A stretch of DNA of 58,075 nucleotides from Micavibrio sp. UBA6929 (GCA_002448815.1 DKAJ01000004.1:1-58075); one strand, 5' to 3'. Shown: positions 40,866 to 50,276, counted from the first letter of the stretch. Made by a program: numbers and translations. Notes: generated by a model not told the origin, from the sequence alone.

Positions 40866-41768
40866 TTGGACTATTTATCGCGATTACATGTTTTTATAGA
40901 GGTTGCACGTTTTGAGAGCTTTGCTGGCGCGGGGCGGGAGCTTGGCATTTCGACATCTGCGGTGTCGAAGCATATTCAAAATCTTGAGCATTCTTTGAAG
41001 GTAAAGCTTTTTCACCGGACAACGCGCCGTGTGTCTTTGACCGAGGAAGGGGCGCTGTTTTATGAGCGCACGCGCCATGCGCTTGATGATATCGAAGAAG
41101 CCAAAGAACAATTGCATGATATGAAGGCCAAACCATATGGCACGATTAAGGTCAGCGTGCCTGCATCATTCGGTACGACGCATTTAAAAACGCCTTTGGC
41201 ATCGTTTGCGGCGCAATATCCCGAGGTTGTTTTGGATGTGTCGTTTGATGACCGCATGGTGAATGTTGCTGAAGAAGGGTTTGATTTGGTGATCAGGATT
41301 GGCGCGCTGAAGGATTCCAGTTTAATTGCACGTAAGCTCATTGATGCGCCCATTGTGCTGTGCGCTAGTCCGGATTATTTGGCGCGCTGTGGTACGCCGC
41401 ACATGCCAGATGATTTGTCTAAGCATAGTGTTGTGGCCTATACGCGCCACAAGGGTGCGCATGAATGGCATTATCGTTGCCTTGATGATGGGGGCGATGG
41501 GGTTGTTGCGCTGAGCAGCCGGTTAAAAGCAGACTCCGCGGCAATGATGCTGGAGGCGGGCTTGCAGGGGTTAGGGCTGGTGATTATGCCGACATTTTTT
41601 GTGCAAAATGATATTGCATCAGGGCGCTTGGTTACGGTTTTAGATGCCTATGAAACATGGCCGCCGCGCAGTGTTTACGCGGTTTTTCCGCCCAATCGGT
41701 ATTTATCAACGCGCGTTCGTTTGTTAATTGAGCATTTAGACGCATATTGCCAGAGCATCATACAGTAA
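40866..41768 (+). CDS. LysR family transcriptional regulator
   Basis: 300 residues from a TTG at 40866: GAGGG sits a few bases upstream and the protein then begins with the normal LysR opening (DYLSRLHVFIEVARFESFAG). A TTG at 40824 would add 14 unrelated residues. N-terminal winged helix-turn-helix (about 1-60, GAGRELGISTSAVSKHIQNL, HRTTRRVSLTEEG) and a C-terminal effector-binding domain (GTIKVSVPASFGTTHLKTPL onward). Divergent from azoR, so it probably controls azoR and itself; the ligand is probably a quinone or electrophile by context only. Confidence 0.92.
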   Translation: MDYLSRLHVFIEVARFESFAGAGRELGISTSAVSKHIQNLEHSLKVKLFHRTTRRVSLTEEGALFYERTRHALDDIEEAKEQLHDMKAKPYGTIKVSVPASFGTTHLKTPLASFAAQYPEVVLDVSFDDRMVNVAEEGFDLVIRIGALKDSSLIARKLIDAPIVLCASPDYLARCGTPHMPDDLSKHSVVAYTRHKGAHEWHYRCLDDGGDGVVALSSRLKADSAAMMLEAGLQGLGLVIMPTFFVQNDIASGRLVTVLDAYETWPPRSVYAVFPPNRYLSTRVRLLIEHLDAYCQSIIQ

Positions 41769-41955
41769 GTGCGCGTGTGATTTTGATGTGTGCATTTGTA
41801 TGATCAGTCTGCGGTCTTCGTGTAAGTCTTGCAGGCAGATTTTCCTTGTATTACCCTGATAAGAGGGGTTTTATGCTTGGAATTTCTGACGTATAGTAAC
41901 CAAAATTACAGGCCAGATATGGCCGCGATGCAAGACAAAATAGGATTTTTCGATA

Positions 41956-42618
41956 ATGGATGACATGCAAATTGCGCGTTCGCACATGGTAGATTGCCAG
42001 ATTAGAACAAATGGTGTGATTGACAATAAAGTCTTGGACGCTTTTGAAGCTGTTCCTCGCGAGAAGTTTGTTCCTGCGAATAAGGCGGCGGTTGCCTATA
42101 CGGATAAGCCTTTAGATCTTGGTTCTGGACGTTATTTGATGGACCCTATGACGCATGCACGCATGGTTCAGGCGCTGGCGTTGAAACCCTCGGATGTTTT
42201 GCTGGATGTGGGCACTGGGTGTGGTTATGCAGCCGCGATTGCATCGGGATTAGTGACAACTGTGCTTAGTCTTGGTACGCGCCAGGCTGAACAGGATAAA
42301 GTTGATACGACGTTAAGTGGCGTCGATATTCACAATGTGGTGTTTGTAAAAGGTAAATTGGTGCAAGGTTTGCCCGATCAGGCGCCGTTTGATGCAATTT
42401 TCCTAAGCGGCGCTGTTGCGCAGATGCCAGATAACTTGTTGGATCAGCTTGGTCTTGGTGGTCGCGCTGTGGCTGTTGTTCGTCCTGATGAGAAGTCTGT
42501 TGGTCAGGTCACGTTATTCGTCAAAGATGAAACTGGTCATGTGTCTTCGCGTGTGCTTTTCGAATCGTCTTTGCCATATCTTGCAGGCTTTGAGCCCAAG
42601 GAAGCGTTTGTTTTTTAA
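41956..42618 (+). CDS. Protein-L-isoaspartate O-methyltransferase family protein
   Basis: 220 residues. SAM-binding motif I is VLLDVGTGCGYAAAIAS; the PCMT-type N-terminal helix (ARSHMVDCQIRTNGVIDNKVLDA) and AVPREKFVP are present, and the ending GGRAVAVVRPDE is family-like. Classical PCMT repairs isoaspartate in damaged proteins; this short alphaproteobacterial branch lacks a full classical substrate pocket, so the activity is uncertain. In many alphaproteobacteria it is followed by tolC, popZ and valS. Here popZ follows with no tolC. Confidence 0.87.
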   Translation: MDDMQIARSHMVDCQIRTNGVIDNKVLDAFEAVPREKFVPANKAAVAYTDKPLDLGSGRYLMDPMTHARMVQALALKPSDVLLDVGTGCGYAAAIASGLVTTVLSLGTRQAEQDKVDTTLSGVDIHNVVFVKGKLVQGLPDQAPFDAIFLSGAVAQMPDNLLDQLGLGGRAVAVVRPDEKSVGQVTLFVKDETGHVSSRVLFESSLPYLAGFEPKEAFVF

Positions 42619-42773
42619 AAAAAGCGTAACTCATGTGGATAGGGTGACTTTATCCGCATAAAGCCTCTTTTCAAAACGACTTTTATAGAACACAGTGGAT
42701 GTTAATGCGTCATAGCTTTTTGTGGCTATGGCGATTCATTACGTAATTATTGACATTATAGGGCTGCAAATTA

Positions 42774-43463
42774 ATGGCTGAGGATCAGGAAAACGAACCT
42801 TCAATCGAAGAAATTTTAGATTCTATTCGTCAGATTATTTCTGATGACGAGGAAGAAGAATCTGTAGAAGGTGCTGATGCTGAGGTGGAAGTAGAACAGC
42901 CTGCACCAGTTGAAGAGCCTGAGCCAGAACCTGTTGAAGACGTTATGTCCGAGCCCGAGCCTGAAGAAGAGATTGTCGAAGACAGTTTTGCAGACGTTTT
43001 AGCGGAAGAAAACGCAAATGCAGAAGACGACATGGAAATTGGCTTTGACGAGGTTTCATTTGATGAAGTGCCAGCCGATGAAGAAGATGATGATGTTCTT
43101 GATCTAACACAAGTTGTTGAAGATGAAATCGAAGAAGAGCCTGTAGAAGAGGTTGTGCCAGCGCCCGAACCAGAAGAAGTGTCTTTCGTGGCGCCCGAGC
43201 CTGCGCCAGCCGTCAATGAAGTTTCAAGCGCAATTGATAATGTGTTGTCGCAGCAAGCCGAAGAAGTGGCCTTTGGCGCCTTTACTGAGCTTGCGAAAAA
43301 AGCGGCAGTTGACCGCAGTGGCACTGTATCGGTTGAGGATATCGTGCGCGAGGAAATTCGCCCGATTTTGCGGACATGGGTTGATGATCATTTGCCCAAG
43401 ATTGTCGAGCGTTTATTGCAAGAAGAATTAGATAAGATTGCAAAGCGTGCAATGGAGGATTAG
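42774..43463 (+). CDS. popZ: Polar organizing protein PopZ (DUF2497)
   Basis: 229 residues. The N-terminal helix EPSIEEILDSIRQIISDD (about 8-25) is the partner-binding part of PopZ; then comes a long acidic, Pro-rich disordered section (about 25-150, Glu/Pro/Val repeats), and the C-terminal helices that build the network: SVEDIVREEIRPILRTWVDD and LPKIVERLLQEELDKIAKRA. PopZ forms a polar matrix that anchors the chromosome origin via ParB and collects cell-cycle proteins. The match of both ends and its position just before valS make the call firm. An ATTATTGACATTATAGGG stretch precedes the start, but no clear promoter. Confidence 0.92.
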   Translation: MAEDQENEPSIEEILDSIRQIISDDEEEESVEGADAEVEVEQPAPVEEPEPEPVEDVMSEPEPEEEIVEDSFADVLAEENANAEDDMEIGFDEVSFDEVPADEEDDDVLDLTQVVEDEIEEEPVEEVVPAPEPEEVSFVAPEPAPAVNEVSSAIDNVLSQQAEEVAFGAFTELAKKAAVDRSGTVSVEDIVREEIRPILRTWVDDHLPKIVERLLQEELDKIAKRAMED

Positions 43464-43529
43464 GGCTTGCTCAAAGCGCTAAAATCCTTATGATCTTCGC
43501 GAACCTTAATAATTATATCGGTGCGTGAG

Positions 43530-46187
43530 ATGACAAAAAATTCCTTAGATAACGGCTTTAATCCCAAAGATGATGAGGCTCGCCTTTATGAAGGGTGGGA
43601 AACCTCAGGTGCCTTTACGCCTGATGTGGCGCAGGAAGGTAATCCTTTTACGATTATGATGCCGCCGCCTAATGTTACGGGCTCTTTGCATATGGGGCAC
43701 GCGCTGAACACGACGCTGCAGGACATTATGATCCGCTATCACCGTATGAAAGGTGATAATACGCTGTGGCAACCGGGAACCGACCATGCGGGCATTGCAA
43801 CGCAAATGGTGGTCGAGCGTATGCTGGATAAAGAAGGGAAAAACCGCCGTGATATGGGGCGTGAAAAATTCCTTGAGCGCGTATGGGATTGGAAAGAGCA
43901 ATCTGGCGGAACAATCGTTAATCAGATGCGCCGTTTGGGTGCGACCCCTGACTGGAGCCGTGAGCGCTTTACGATGGATGAAGGCCTTTCGAAGGCCGTG
44001 CGTAAGGTTTTTGTGCAGCTGTATAAAGAAAAATTGATCTATAAAGATCAGCGTCTTGTGAACTGGGACCCTAAATTAAAGACGGCGATTTCCGATCTTG
44101 AGGTCGAGCAAAAAGAGCAAAAAGGCCACATGTGGCATATTCGCTATCCAGTTGAGGGGGAAGTTGAAACCTTTATTACGGTTGCGACAACGCGCCCAGA
44201 AACATTGTTGGGTGATACGGCGGTTGCGGTTCATCCTGAAGATGAGCGTTATAAAGATTTGATCGGCAAAAGCGTTGCTGTGCCGTTGACCGAGCGCCTC
44301 GTACCGATTGTGGCAGATGATTACGCCGATCCCGAGCAAGGCAGCGGCGCCGTAAAAATTACACCTGCCCATGATTTCAATGACTTTGAGGTTGGTAAGC
44401 GTCATGACCTGCCGATGATTAATGTGCTGGATATTCATGGATGTATGAATGAAAACTGCCCAGAAGAGTATCGCGGCATGGATCGCTTTGAGGCGCGTAA
44501 GAAAATCTTGGCCGAGCTTGAGGATTTAGACCTGTTGGTTGAGGTTGAGGATATCAAGCATAGCGTGCCTTATGGTGATCGATCTGGCGTTGTGATTGAG
44601 CCGTTCTTGACGGATCAGTGGTATGTTGATACGCCGACATTGGCGAAGCCTGCAATTGAGGCTGTGCGTTCGGGTAAGACGACCTTCCATCCAAAACAGT
44701 ACGAAAACATGTATTTTGACTGGCTGGAAAATCAGTTGCCGTGGTGCATTTCACGTCAATTGTGGTGGGGACATCAAATTCCGGCTTGGTATGGTCCTGA
44801 TGGCGAGATTTTTGTCGCTGAAACTGAGGATGAAGCCTATAAGCAATCTGATGCGTTTTATGGTGAATCAGTGACGCTTAAGCGTGATGATGATGTTCTA
44901 GATACGTGGTTTTCATCGGCGCTTTGGCCGTTTTCGACATTGGGATGGCCTGATAAGACACCTGAATTAGATCGCTATTATCCCGGCAGTGTCCTTGTTA
45001 CAGGGTTTGATATTATCACATTTTGGGTGTCGCGCATGATGATGATGGGGCTTCACTTTATGGATGAAGTGCCGTTTAAGGATATTTATATCCACGCCCT
45101 TGTGCGCGATTCTAAAGGGCAGAAAATGTCCAAGTCCAAGGGTAATGTGATGGATCCATTGGATTTGATTGATGAATATGGCGCAGATGCGCTGCGTTTT
45201 ACGATGACTGCGATGGCGGCGCAGGGGCGTGATATTCGCCTATCGACGCAGCGCATTGAAGGGTATCGTAACTTTACGACCAAAATTTGGAACGCTGCGC
45301 GTTATGCGCAAATGAACGGATGCGTGCCCGTAAAAGGGTTTGATCCGCTGTCGGTCAGTAATGATGTGAACCAGTGGATTGTTGCCGAGTTGAGCGCGAC
45401 TAAGGCTGCTGTTGAAAAGGCGATCGATACGTACCGTTTTAATGAGGCAGCTAACGCCCTGTACCAGTTTGTGTGGAATACATATTGTGATTGGTATGTT
45501 GAATTTACCAAGCCTTTGCTGCAAGGCGATAGTACGGATAAAACGGAAATTCAGCAAACAATGGCATGGGTTTTGGATCAGATTTTGATTTTGATGAACC
45601 CTGTGATGCCGTTTATTACGGAAGAGCTTTATGACCGCATCGCGGATCGCGAAGCGCGTTTGATTGACACGCAGTGGCCTGAGTATGGTTTGGGTGATGC
45701 TTATGCGCCTGCCCATAATCGTGTGCAGTGGTTGCAGACTTTAATCAGTGAAGTGCGATCGGTTCGGGCGGATATGAATGTTCCTGCGGGCGCGGTTATT
45801 CCGCTTTTGCTGAAGGATGCAGATAGCGGCATTGAGGAGTTGGTTTCTCAAAACGCCGAGATTATCGAGCGCCTTGCCCGCGTTAAGGATATTGCCTTTG
45901 TTGACGAGCCACCGAAAGGGGCGATTCAGGCGGTGATTGATAAGGCAACGTTGTTGTTGCCTGTTGCTGACAGCATTGACCTTGATAAAGAGCGCGAGCG
46001 CCTACGTAAGGAGCTTAAAAAGCTGGAAGGTGATATTAAGACCACGGATGCGAAGCTGGGTAATGAGAAGTTTGTTCAAAACGCGCCCGAGGCCGTAATT
46101 GCCGAGCAAAAAGAGCGCAAAGCCGTTGCCGAGCAAGCGCGTGATAAAATCACAGCTGCCCTTGCTCAGCTTGATATGGTGGGCTAA
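43530..46187 (+). CDS. valS: Valyl-tRNA synthetase
   Basis: 885 residues from ATG 43530 (a GTG three codons before is open as well). Class I synthetase: HMGH at 54-57 in PPPNVTGSLHMGHALN, the editing domain (VATTRPETLLGDTAVAVHPED), KMSKS at 532-536, the anticodon-binding domain (about 620-760), and the ValRS C-terminal coiled-coil arm (RERLRKELKKLEGDIKTTDA). It loads valine on tRNA-Val and hydrolyses mischarged threonine. Length is that of the shorter bacterial type. Downstream of popZ with 66 bases between. Confidence 0.97.
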   Translation: MTKNSLDNGFNPKDDEARLYEGWETSGAFTPDVAQEGNPFTIMMPPPNVTGSLHMGHALNTTLQDIMIRYHRMKGDNTLWQPGTDHAGIATQMVVERMLDKEGKNRRDMGREKFLERVWDWKEQSGGTIVNQMRRLGATPDWSRERFTMDEGLSKAVRKVFVQLYKEKLIYKDQRLVNWDPKLKTAISDLEVEQKEQKGHMWHIRYPVEGEVETFITVATTRPETLLGDTAVAVHPEDERYKDLIGKSVAVPLTERLVPIVADDYADPEQGSGAVKITPAHDFNDFEVGKRHDLPMINVLDIHGCMNENCPEEYRGMDRFEARKKILAELEDLDLLVEVEDIKHSVPYGDRSGVVIEPFLTDQWYVDTPTLAKPAIEAVRSGKTTFHPKQYENMYFDWLENQLPWCISRQLWWGHQIPAWYGPDGEIFVAETEDEAYKQSDAFYGESVTLKRDDDVLDTWFSSALWPFSTLGWPDKTPELDRYYPGSVLVTGFDIITFWVSRMMMMGLHFMDEVPFKDIYIHALVRDSKGQKMSKSKGNVMDPLDLIDEYGADALRFTMTAMAAQGRDIRLSTQRIEGYRNFTTKIWNAARYAQMNGCVPVKGFDPLSVSNDVNQWIVAELSATKAAVEKAIDTYRFNEAANALYQFVWNTYCDWYVEFTKPLLQGDSTDKTEIQQTMAWVLDQILILMNPVMPFITEELYDRIADREARLIDTQWPEYGLGDAYAPAHNRVQWLQTLISEVRSVRADMNVPAGAVIPLLLKDADSGIEELVSQNAEIIERLARVKDIAFVDEPPKGAIQAVIDKATLLLPVADSIDLDKERERLRKELKKLEGDIKTTDAKLGNEKFVQNAPEAVIAEQKERKAVAEQARDKITAALAQLDMVG

Positions 46188-46198
46188 TAGGCGCGCCG

Positions 46199-46414
46199 TT
46201 ATCTGACGTAAGGGTTTGGGTCGAAAACAGTGCCGTTGCTGATTGGGCGGTACTCGCCGTCATGTTCGATAAGAACATCTTGGCCTGGCGTTGTTTGCAC
46301 TGATCCTTCAATGTGTAATTTGCTAGCATAGCGATTATAGCTTCCGAACAGGTAGCTAACGTCATCGCGCTGCGTTAAGCGTGCTTTCCAGTTGCGTCCA
46401 TTTACAAATGTCAT
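46199..46414 (-). CDS. Hypothetical protein, 71 aa
   Basis: 71 residues from ATG 46414 with AGAGGG upstream at about 8-12 bases, so translation is likely. Small beta-rich-looking protein (YASKLHIEGSVQTTPGQDVL, IEHDGEYRPISNGTVF) with Arg-rich N-terminus; no Cys, no membrane span. No family recognised. It is convergent with valS, with 11 bases between the stops, and it is downstream of cysE on the same strand. Confidence 0.6.
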   Translation of the reverse strand: MTFVNGRNWKARLTQRDDVSYLFGSYNRYASKLHIEGSVQTTPGQDVLIEHDGEYRPISNGTVFDPNPYVR

Positions 46415-46492
46415 GTGATTAAACCCTCTTATAAAATATGATTATTGTTATAGGGTAGGGTGTATAAAACGAAGTGTTTACAGAATCAATCT

Positions 46493-47113
46493 TTATTTAT
46501 TTTGAGCTTTGAGCGCTTCTATTTCATCGATGAGTTTTTGCAATGTTTGTGCGTATGGATCATTAATTTCACGCGGCAGGCCGTATGCGCGCCCAAGGTC
46601 ATCTTTTTTGCATTTAATTTCGCGTGCAGGGTTGCCGACGACGGTGCAATCATCGCTTACTGATTTTGTGACAACAGCGTTGGATCCTACCTTTGCGTTT
46701 TTACCTACTGTAATGTTGCCCAGAACTTGCGCGCCTGCGCCGATGACTGCGCCGTTTAAAAGTGTAGGGTGGCGTTTGCCAGTGTCGTCTGGCTGACCTT
46801 TCCCGCCGAGTGTCACGCCGTGATAAATTGTGATGTCGTCACCAAGGATTGCTGTTTGTCCAATTACGACGCCTGTGCCGTGATCAATAAACAGGCGCTT
46901 TCCAATGTGCGCGCCAGGGTGTATTTCAATGCCTGTCAGGATGCGACCAATATTGGCAAGTGTTCTGGCTAGTGCTTTTAGTTTAACGCGCCATAGGGCA
47001 TGACTTATGCGGTGCAGACACACAGCGTGAAAGCCGTTATAGGCAAAGACGACTTCGCAAAACGTAGGGCGCGCTGGGTCTCGCTCTTGTATGGATTTGA
47101 TGAAGCTTGTCAT
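46493..47113 (-). CDS. cysE: Serine O-acetyltransferase
   Basis: 206 residues. First step of cysteine synthesis: acetyl-CoA plus serine. N-terminal helical part with ERDPARPTFCEVVFAYNGFHA, followed by the left-handed beta-helix of hexapeptide repeats (IHPGAHIGKRLFIDHGTGVV, then IGQTAILGDDITIYHGVTLG and GAVIGAGAQVLGNITVGKNA). The His in FIDHGTG and the VTLGG loop are catalytic. It is the short form (like EpsC/NifP), lacking the long N-terminus of E. coli CysE. The tail after 185 (NDPYAQTLQKLIDEIEALKA) is a helical coil. Confidence 0.94.
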   Translation of the reverse strand: MTSFIKSIQERDPARPTFCEVVFAYNGFHAVCLHRISHALWRVKLKALARTLANIGRILTGIEIHPGAHIGKRLFIDHGTGVVIGQTAILGDDITIYHGVTLGGKGQPDDTGKRHPTLLNGAVIGAGAQVLGNITVGKNAKVGSNAVVTKSVSDDCTVVGNPAREIKCKKDDLGRAYGLPREINDPYAQTLQKLIDEIEALKAQNK

Positions 47114-47140
47114 GCTTTTTTCTTTGCCTCATGTGGCCTT

Positions 47141-47905
47141 TTATTTGCCGAGAAACCCTTTTTTAGATTTGTTTTTCTTGGCGGATTCTTTTTCCTCGCC
47201 GTGTGGCGGGGTGATGATGCCGGCTGACACAACCAGTTTGATGCCTTCTTCGACAGTCATATCCAAGAATTTTAGTTCTTTTCGCGGGATGAAAAGGAGA
47301 AAACCTGATGTGGGGTTCGGGGTTGTTGGCAAGAAGACGTTGACGGTTTCGTTGCTGACGCGCTCTTGGATTTCGCCTTTGGATGTGCCTGTGACAAAGC
47401 CTACAGACCACACGCCTTTGCGCGGATACTCCAGCATCACGACCTCACGGAAGGCTTGTGATTGCGTTGTGGTGATTGTTTCGAAAATTTGTTTGATTGT
47501 GCCGTAGAGATTGCGAATGACAGGAATGCGGTCAAGGATATATTCGCCGATACGGATTAAAAACTTACCCATGATGTTGGAGGCAAGAAAGCCGATTACA
47601 ACGAAGCTGACAAAGGCGATGAGGACACCTACGCCTGGGATTGTGAAGTTTTCGTATACAAAAAGGGTATCGTATGTTGCGGGCATCAATTCGCGGACTT
47701 TGCCGTCGATGGCCGAGAAAAAGACGTATGCCAAATACAGAGTGATGGTCACTGGCGCGGTGACAAAAACGCCGGTAAGGAAATATGCGCGCAAGCGTGC
47801 GGTTAGGCTGCGCGGTTGAGCAGGCGCCACGATCATATGTTCGTCGTTGTTGTGTGTTTCCGATGATTGCGCGGTGTCAGACGTTTCTTGGTTGTTTGTG
47901 CTCAT
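47141..47905 (-). CDS. DUF502 family membrane protein
   Basis: 254 residues. Polar N-terminus, then membrane segments at about 40-64 (YFLTGVFVTAPVTITLYLAY) and 90-115 (GVGVLIAFVSFVVIGFLASN), then the family stretch RIGEYILDRIPVIRNLYGTI (KQIFETI), and a soluble C-terminal domain (VVMLEYPRKGVWSVGFVTG, VFLPTTPNPTSGFLLFIPRK). The tail is Lys-rich. DUF502 proteins are widespread and of uncertain role. It starts 28 bases ahead of cysE on the same strand and may be co-transcribed. Confidence 0.88.
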   Translation of the reverse strand: MSTNNQETSDTAQSSETHNNDEHMIVAPAQPRSLTARLRAYFLTGVFVTAPVTITLYLAYVFFSAIDGKVRELMPATYDTLFVYENFTIPGVGVLIAFVSFVVIGFLASNIMGKFLIRIGEYILDRIPVIRNLYGTIKQIFETITTTQSQAFREVVMLEYPRKGVWSVGFVTGTSKGEIQERVSNETVNVFLPTTPNPTSGFLLFIPRKELKFLDMTVEEGIKLVVSAGIITPPHGEEKESAKKNKSKKGFLGK

Positions 47906-47968
47906 TTACGGGCCCTTAAAAATGATAATTATCTTGGCAGCATTGTCTTTGCACTCTATATGTATTGT

Positions 47969-49165
47969 ATGAAAAAGCAAGACCAGACCACTTTTGATAT
48001 TGTTGTAATTGGCGGCGGCCCTGCGGGCTTAGCCTTTGCTAAGGCTGTGTCAGGGCAGGGGCTTTCGATCGCGATTGTTGAGCCTGCTCCGCGCGCGGTG
48101 CTTGAAAAACCGTCGTATGATGGGCGGGAAATTGCGCTGACGCATTTTTCTAAAAAGACCATGAGCGAGCTTGGCTTTTTTGATCATATCACCGCAGATC
48201 AGGTGTCTATGATTAAAAAGGCGCATGTTGTGAATGGGGATTCACCTTATGCCCTGAAATTTGATCACCGCGAGGCAGGCGAAGAAACGCTGGGCTATAT
48301 GGTGTCGAACCAGAATATTCGCCGCAGTTCTTTTGCGGCGGTGCAAGGCGCAGATGATATTACCTTGCTGGATGAGCGCCGCGTGGATGATTTGACGAGT
48401 GATGCGTCTGGCGCGCGCGTGACACTTGACGATGGGCAGGTGCTTTCTGCGCGCCTTGTCGTCGGTGCGGATGGCCGTTTTTCACAGTCACGCCGCAAGA
48501 TGGGCATTGCCTGCGATATGCTGGAGTGGGGGCGAACATGCCTTGTCGGCGTGATGGAGCATGACGGCGCGCATGATGATACGGCCTATGAATGTTTTCA
48601 TTATGATCGGACACTGGCGGTTTTGCCACTGAATAATGGATTAGTATCCGTGGTCATTACGTTGCCGTCTGAAGAGGCGCAAGATGTTCTGGATATGGAT
48701 CCTGCTGCGTTTGCGGCGGATATTGAGGCGCGCTTTGAAGGGCGCGTTGGTGCAATGCGTTTGACGCAAAAATTGCATGCTTATCCGCTGGTGTGTAATT
48801 ACGCCAAGAGCTTTTACGCGCCGCGTTTTGCGTTGCTAGGTGATGCGGCGGTTGGTATGCATCCCGTGACGGCGCATGGATATAATTTGGGGTTGCGCGG
48901 TGCGCATACTTTGGCGCAAGAGGTCATTCAAATGGCGCGCACAGGCGGCGATATTGGATCGTCATTGCCGCTGCGTCATTATAACCGCGCGCACAATATC
49001 ATTTGTAAGCCGATTTATTTGGGAACAAATACGGTTGTGAAGCTGTATACCGATCAGCGCAAGCCAGCCAAAATCGCACGTAAGACATTATTGCATTTAG
49101 GTAATGTACTAAAACCTGCGCGTGATATGATTACGCGTCAGTTGACGGAAAGCCACGTTGCTTAA
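47969..49165 (+). CDS. FAD-dependent ubiquinone-biosynthesis hydroxylase (UbiH/UbiF/UbiM family)
   Basis: 398 residues from ATG 47969; the frame is open back to 47867 but the FAD motif starts right after this ATG. Rossmann motif DIVVIGGGPAGLAFAKAVS with Gly15-17, the second motif VVGADGRFSQSRR, and the third GDAAVGMHPVTAHGYNLGLR. The stretch YDGREIALTHFSKKTMSELG and the HPVTAHG motif are closest to UbiM as I recall it, so a role in hydroxylating a demethoxy-ubiquinone intermediate is likely; the exact position cannot be fixed by eye. Divergent from DUF502 (63 bases). Confidence 0.82.
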   Translation: MKKQDQTTFDIVVIGGGPAGLAFAKAVSGQGLSIAIVEPAPRAVLEKPSYDGREIALTHFSKKTMSELGFFDHITADQVSMIKKAHVVNGDSPYALKFDHREAGEETLGYMVSNQNIRRSSFAAVQGADDITLLDERRVDDLTSDASGARVTLDDGQVLSARLVVGADGRFSQSRRKMGIACDMLEWGRTCLVGVMEHDGAHDDTAYECFHYDRTLAVLPLNNGLVSVVITLPSEEAQDVLDMDPAAFAADIEARFEGRVGAMRLTQKLHAYPLVCNYAKSFYAPRFALLGDAAVGMHPVTAHGYNLGLRGAHTLAQEVIQMARTGGDIGSSLPLRHYNRAHNIICKPIYLGTNTVVKLYTDQRKPAKIARKTLLHLGNVLKPARDMITRQLTESHVA

Positions 49166-49181
49166 CAGCGGCGGGCTTATC

Positions 49182-50276
49182 CTACCACTCGTAGCCTAGT
49201 TTTAAGCTGTATTTTGTGTCGCTTTCCGATACGCCAGCTTCGGCGCTTTGGTCGATGTCGTGTTCGATGCCAATTGAAGCAACCAGTTTGTCACGCAAAG
49301 GAATGCGCGCGCCTGTGTGGCTGTCGAAGACGAAGTCGCCAGTTTCGTTTGCTGGCGCAAGCCATGTGTGATTGTGATACAGCACAGCCATGTCGTTCTT
49401 CAAATGCTTCTCCAGATCGAATTTCCAATTGTAGCTGAGCGCTTTTTCCGTTTCATCGCCTGTGACGATTTTCGTTTCTTCGATTAGATAACTTGGGCCA
49501 AGTGAATAGCTGACCTTAAGGGATTCTGTATCGAAAAGCTGATGACCAAGGCCGACGCCGATGACTGAGCGTAGGTCAACGCCTGCGATATCGTCATTTT
49601 CAATGCGGCCGTTGTAATTGATAAAGAGTTTCTCATCAATAAAATCATCGAAGTATGTTGAAAATCCTTTTTCATCAACTGTTTCGATGTCGTTGTCGTC
49701 TTCATATTTATAATATGCGCTAAACCCTAGGCGGTCTTTGTTTTCCCAGATTGCTTTGGTTGTCGCGTCTAGATCCACGCGTTTATTCTCGCCATTGCCT
49801 TTTTTGAAGCTTGTGCCGATATTCGCAAGGCCAGACCAATCTGCTTGCCATAGGTTAAATGGCGGTGGCGCGGCGCTGATCACTTTGATTTCGGGGGCTA
49901 TATCCATGCTGAGCGCTTCTTTTTTAGATATTTTTTGCTCAGGCTGCGCCGTTTCTTGCGCTTGATTAAGTTCTTCTATTGTCGGCAGTTGTGGCTGACC
50001 GAAAAGTTCGGGCATAGCTTCGCGGACCGGCACGGGTTTGGGCGGTGTGTAACTGCTTGCTGCGGTAGGCGCAGCAGGTTCAGCAACAGGCGCAGATGCA
50101 GCGCTGGCCGATTTGTAGGGTTGCAGCGTTTCTCTCGGCATTGTTTCGATTTGATCAAGAAGGCTGAAATTGATTTCAACGCTGGGTGACATGGGCGCAG
50201 ATGGATCAAAGTTTTGTGCACTGGCAGGTGCGATGAAAAGGCATAGTGATGTCGCAAGAGATAGACGTTTAAGCAT
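49182..50276 (-). CDS. DUF481 family outer-membrane beta-barrel protein
   Basis: 364 residues with a signal peptide (MLKRLSLATSLCLFIAPASA, cleavage at residue 20). Residues 21-140 are an Ala/Pro-rich, polar section that looks unstructured. From about 145 to the end is the barrel: DWSGLANIGTSFKKGNGENK, LGFSAYYKYEDDNDIETVDE, GVGLGHQLFDTESLKVSYSL, and the closing strand KYSLKLGYEW ending in an aromatic residue, the usual signal for barrel insertion. DUF481 proteins are typified by YdiY of E. coli. The long N-terminal extension is unusual and could span periplasm or bind another component. Confidence 0.82.
   Translation of the reverse strand: MLKRLSLATSLCLFIAPASAQNFDPSAPMSPSVEINFSLLDQIETMPRETLQPYKSASAASAPVAEPAAPTAASSYTPPKPVPVREAMPELFGQPQLPTIEELNQAQETAQPEQKISKKEALSMDIAPEIKVISAAPPPFNLWQADWSGLANIGTSFKKGNGENKRVDLDATTKAIWENKDRLGFSAYYKYEDDNDIETVDEKGFSTYFDDFIDEKLFINYNGRIENDDIAGVDLRSVIGVGLGHQLFDTESLKVSYSLGPSYLIEETKIVTGDETEKALSYNWKFDLEKHLKNDMAVLYHNHTWLAPANETGDFVFDSHTGARIPLRDKLVASIGIEHDIDQSAEAGVSESDTKYSLKLGYEW

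Noticed and set aside
42830..43324. 164-codon Ser/Thr-rich frame on the minus strand
   Set aside because: It is the antisense of the acidic repeats of popZ; near-uniform Ser/Thr composition comes from Glu/Asp codons read backwards.
45240..45716. 158-codon frame antisense to valS
   Set aside because: valS is continuous and full length here; no start site and no known similarity.
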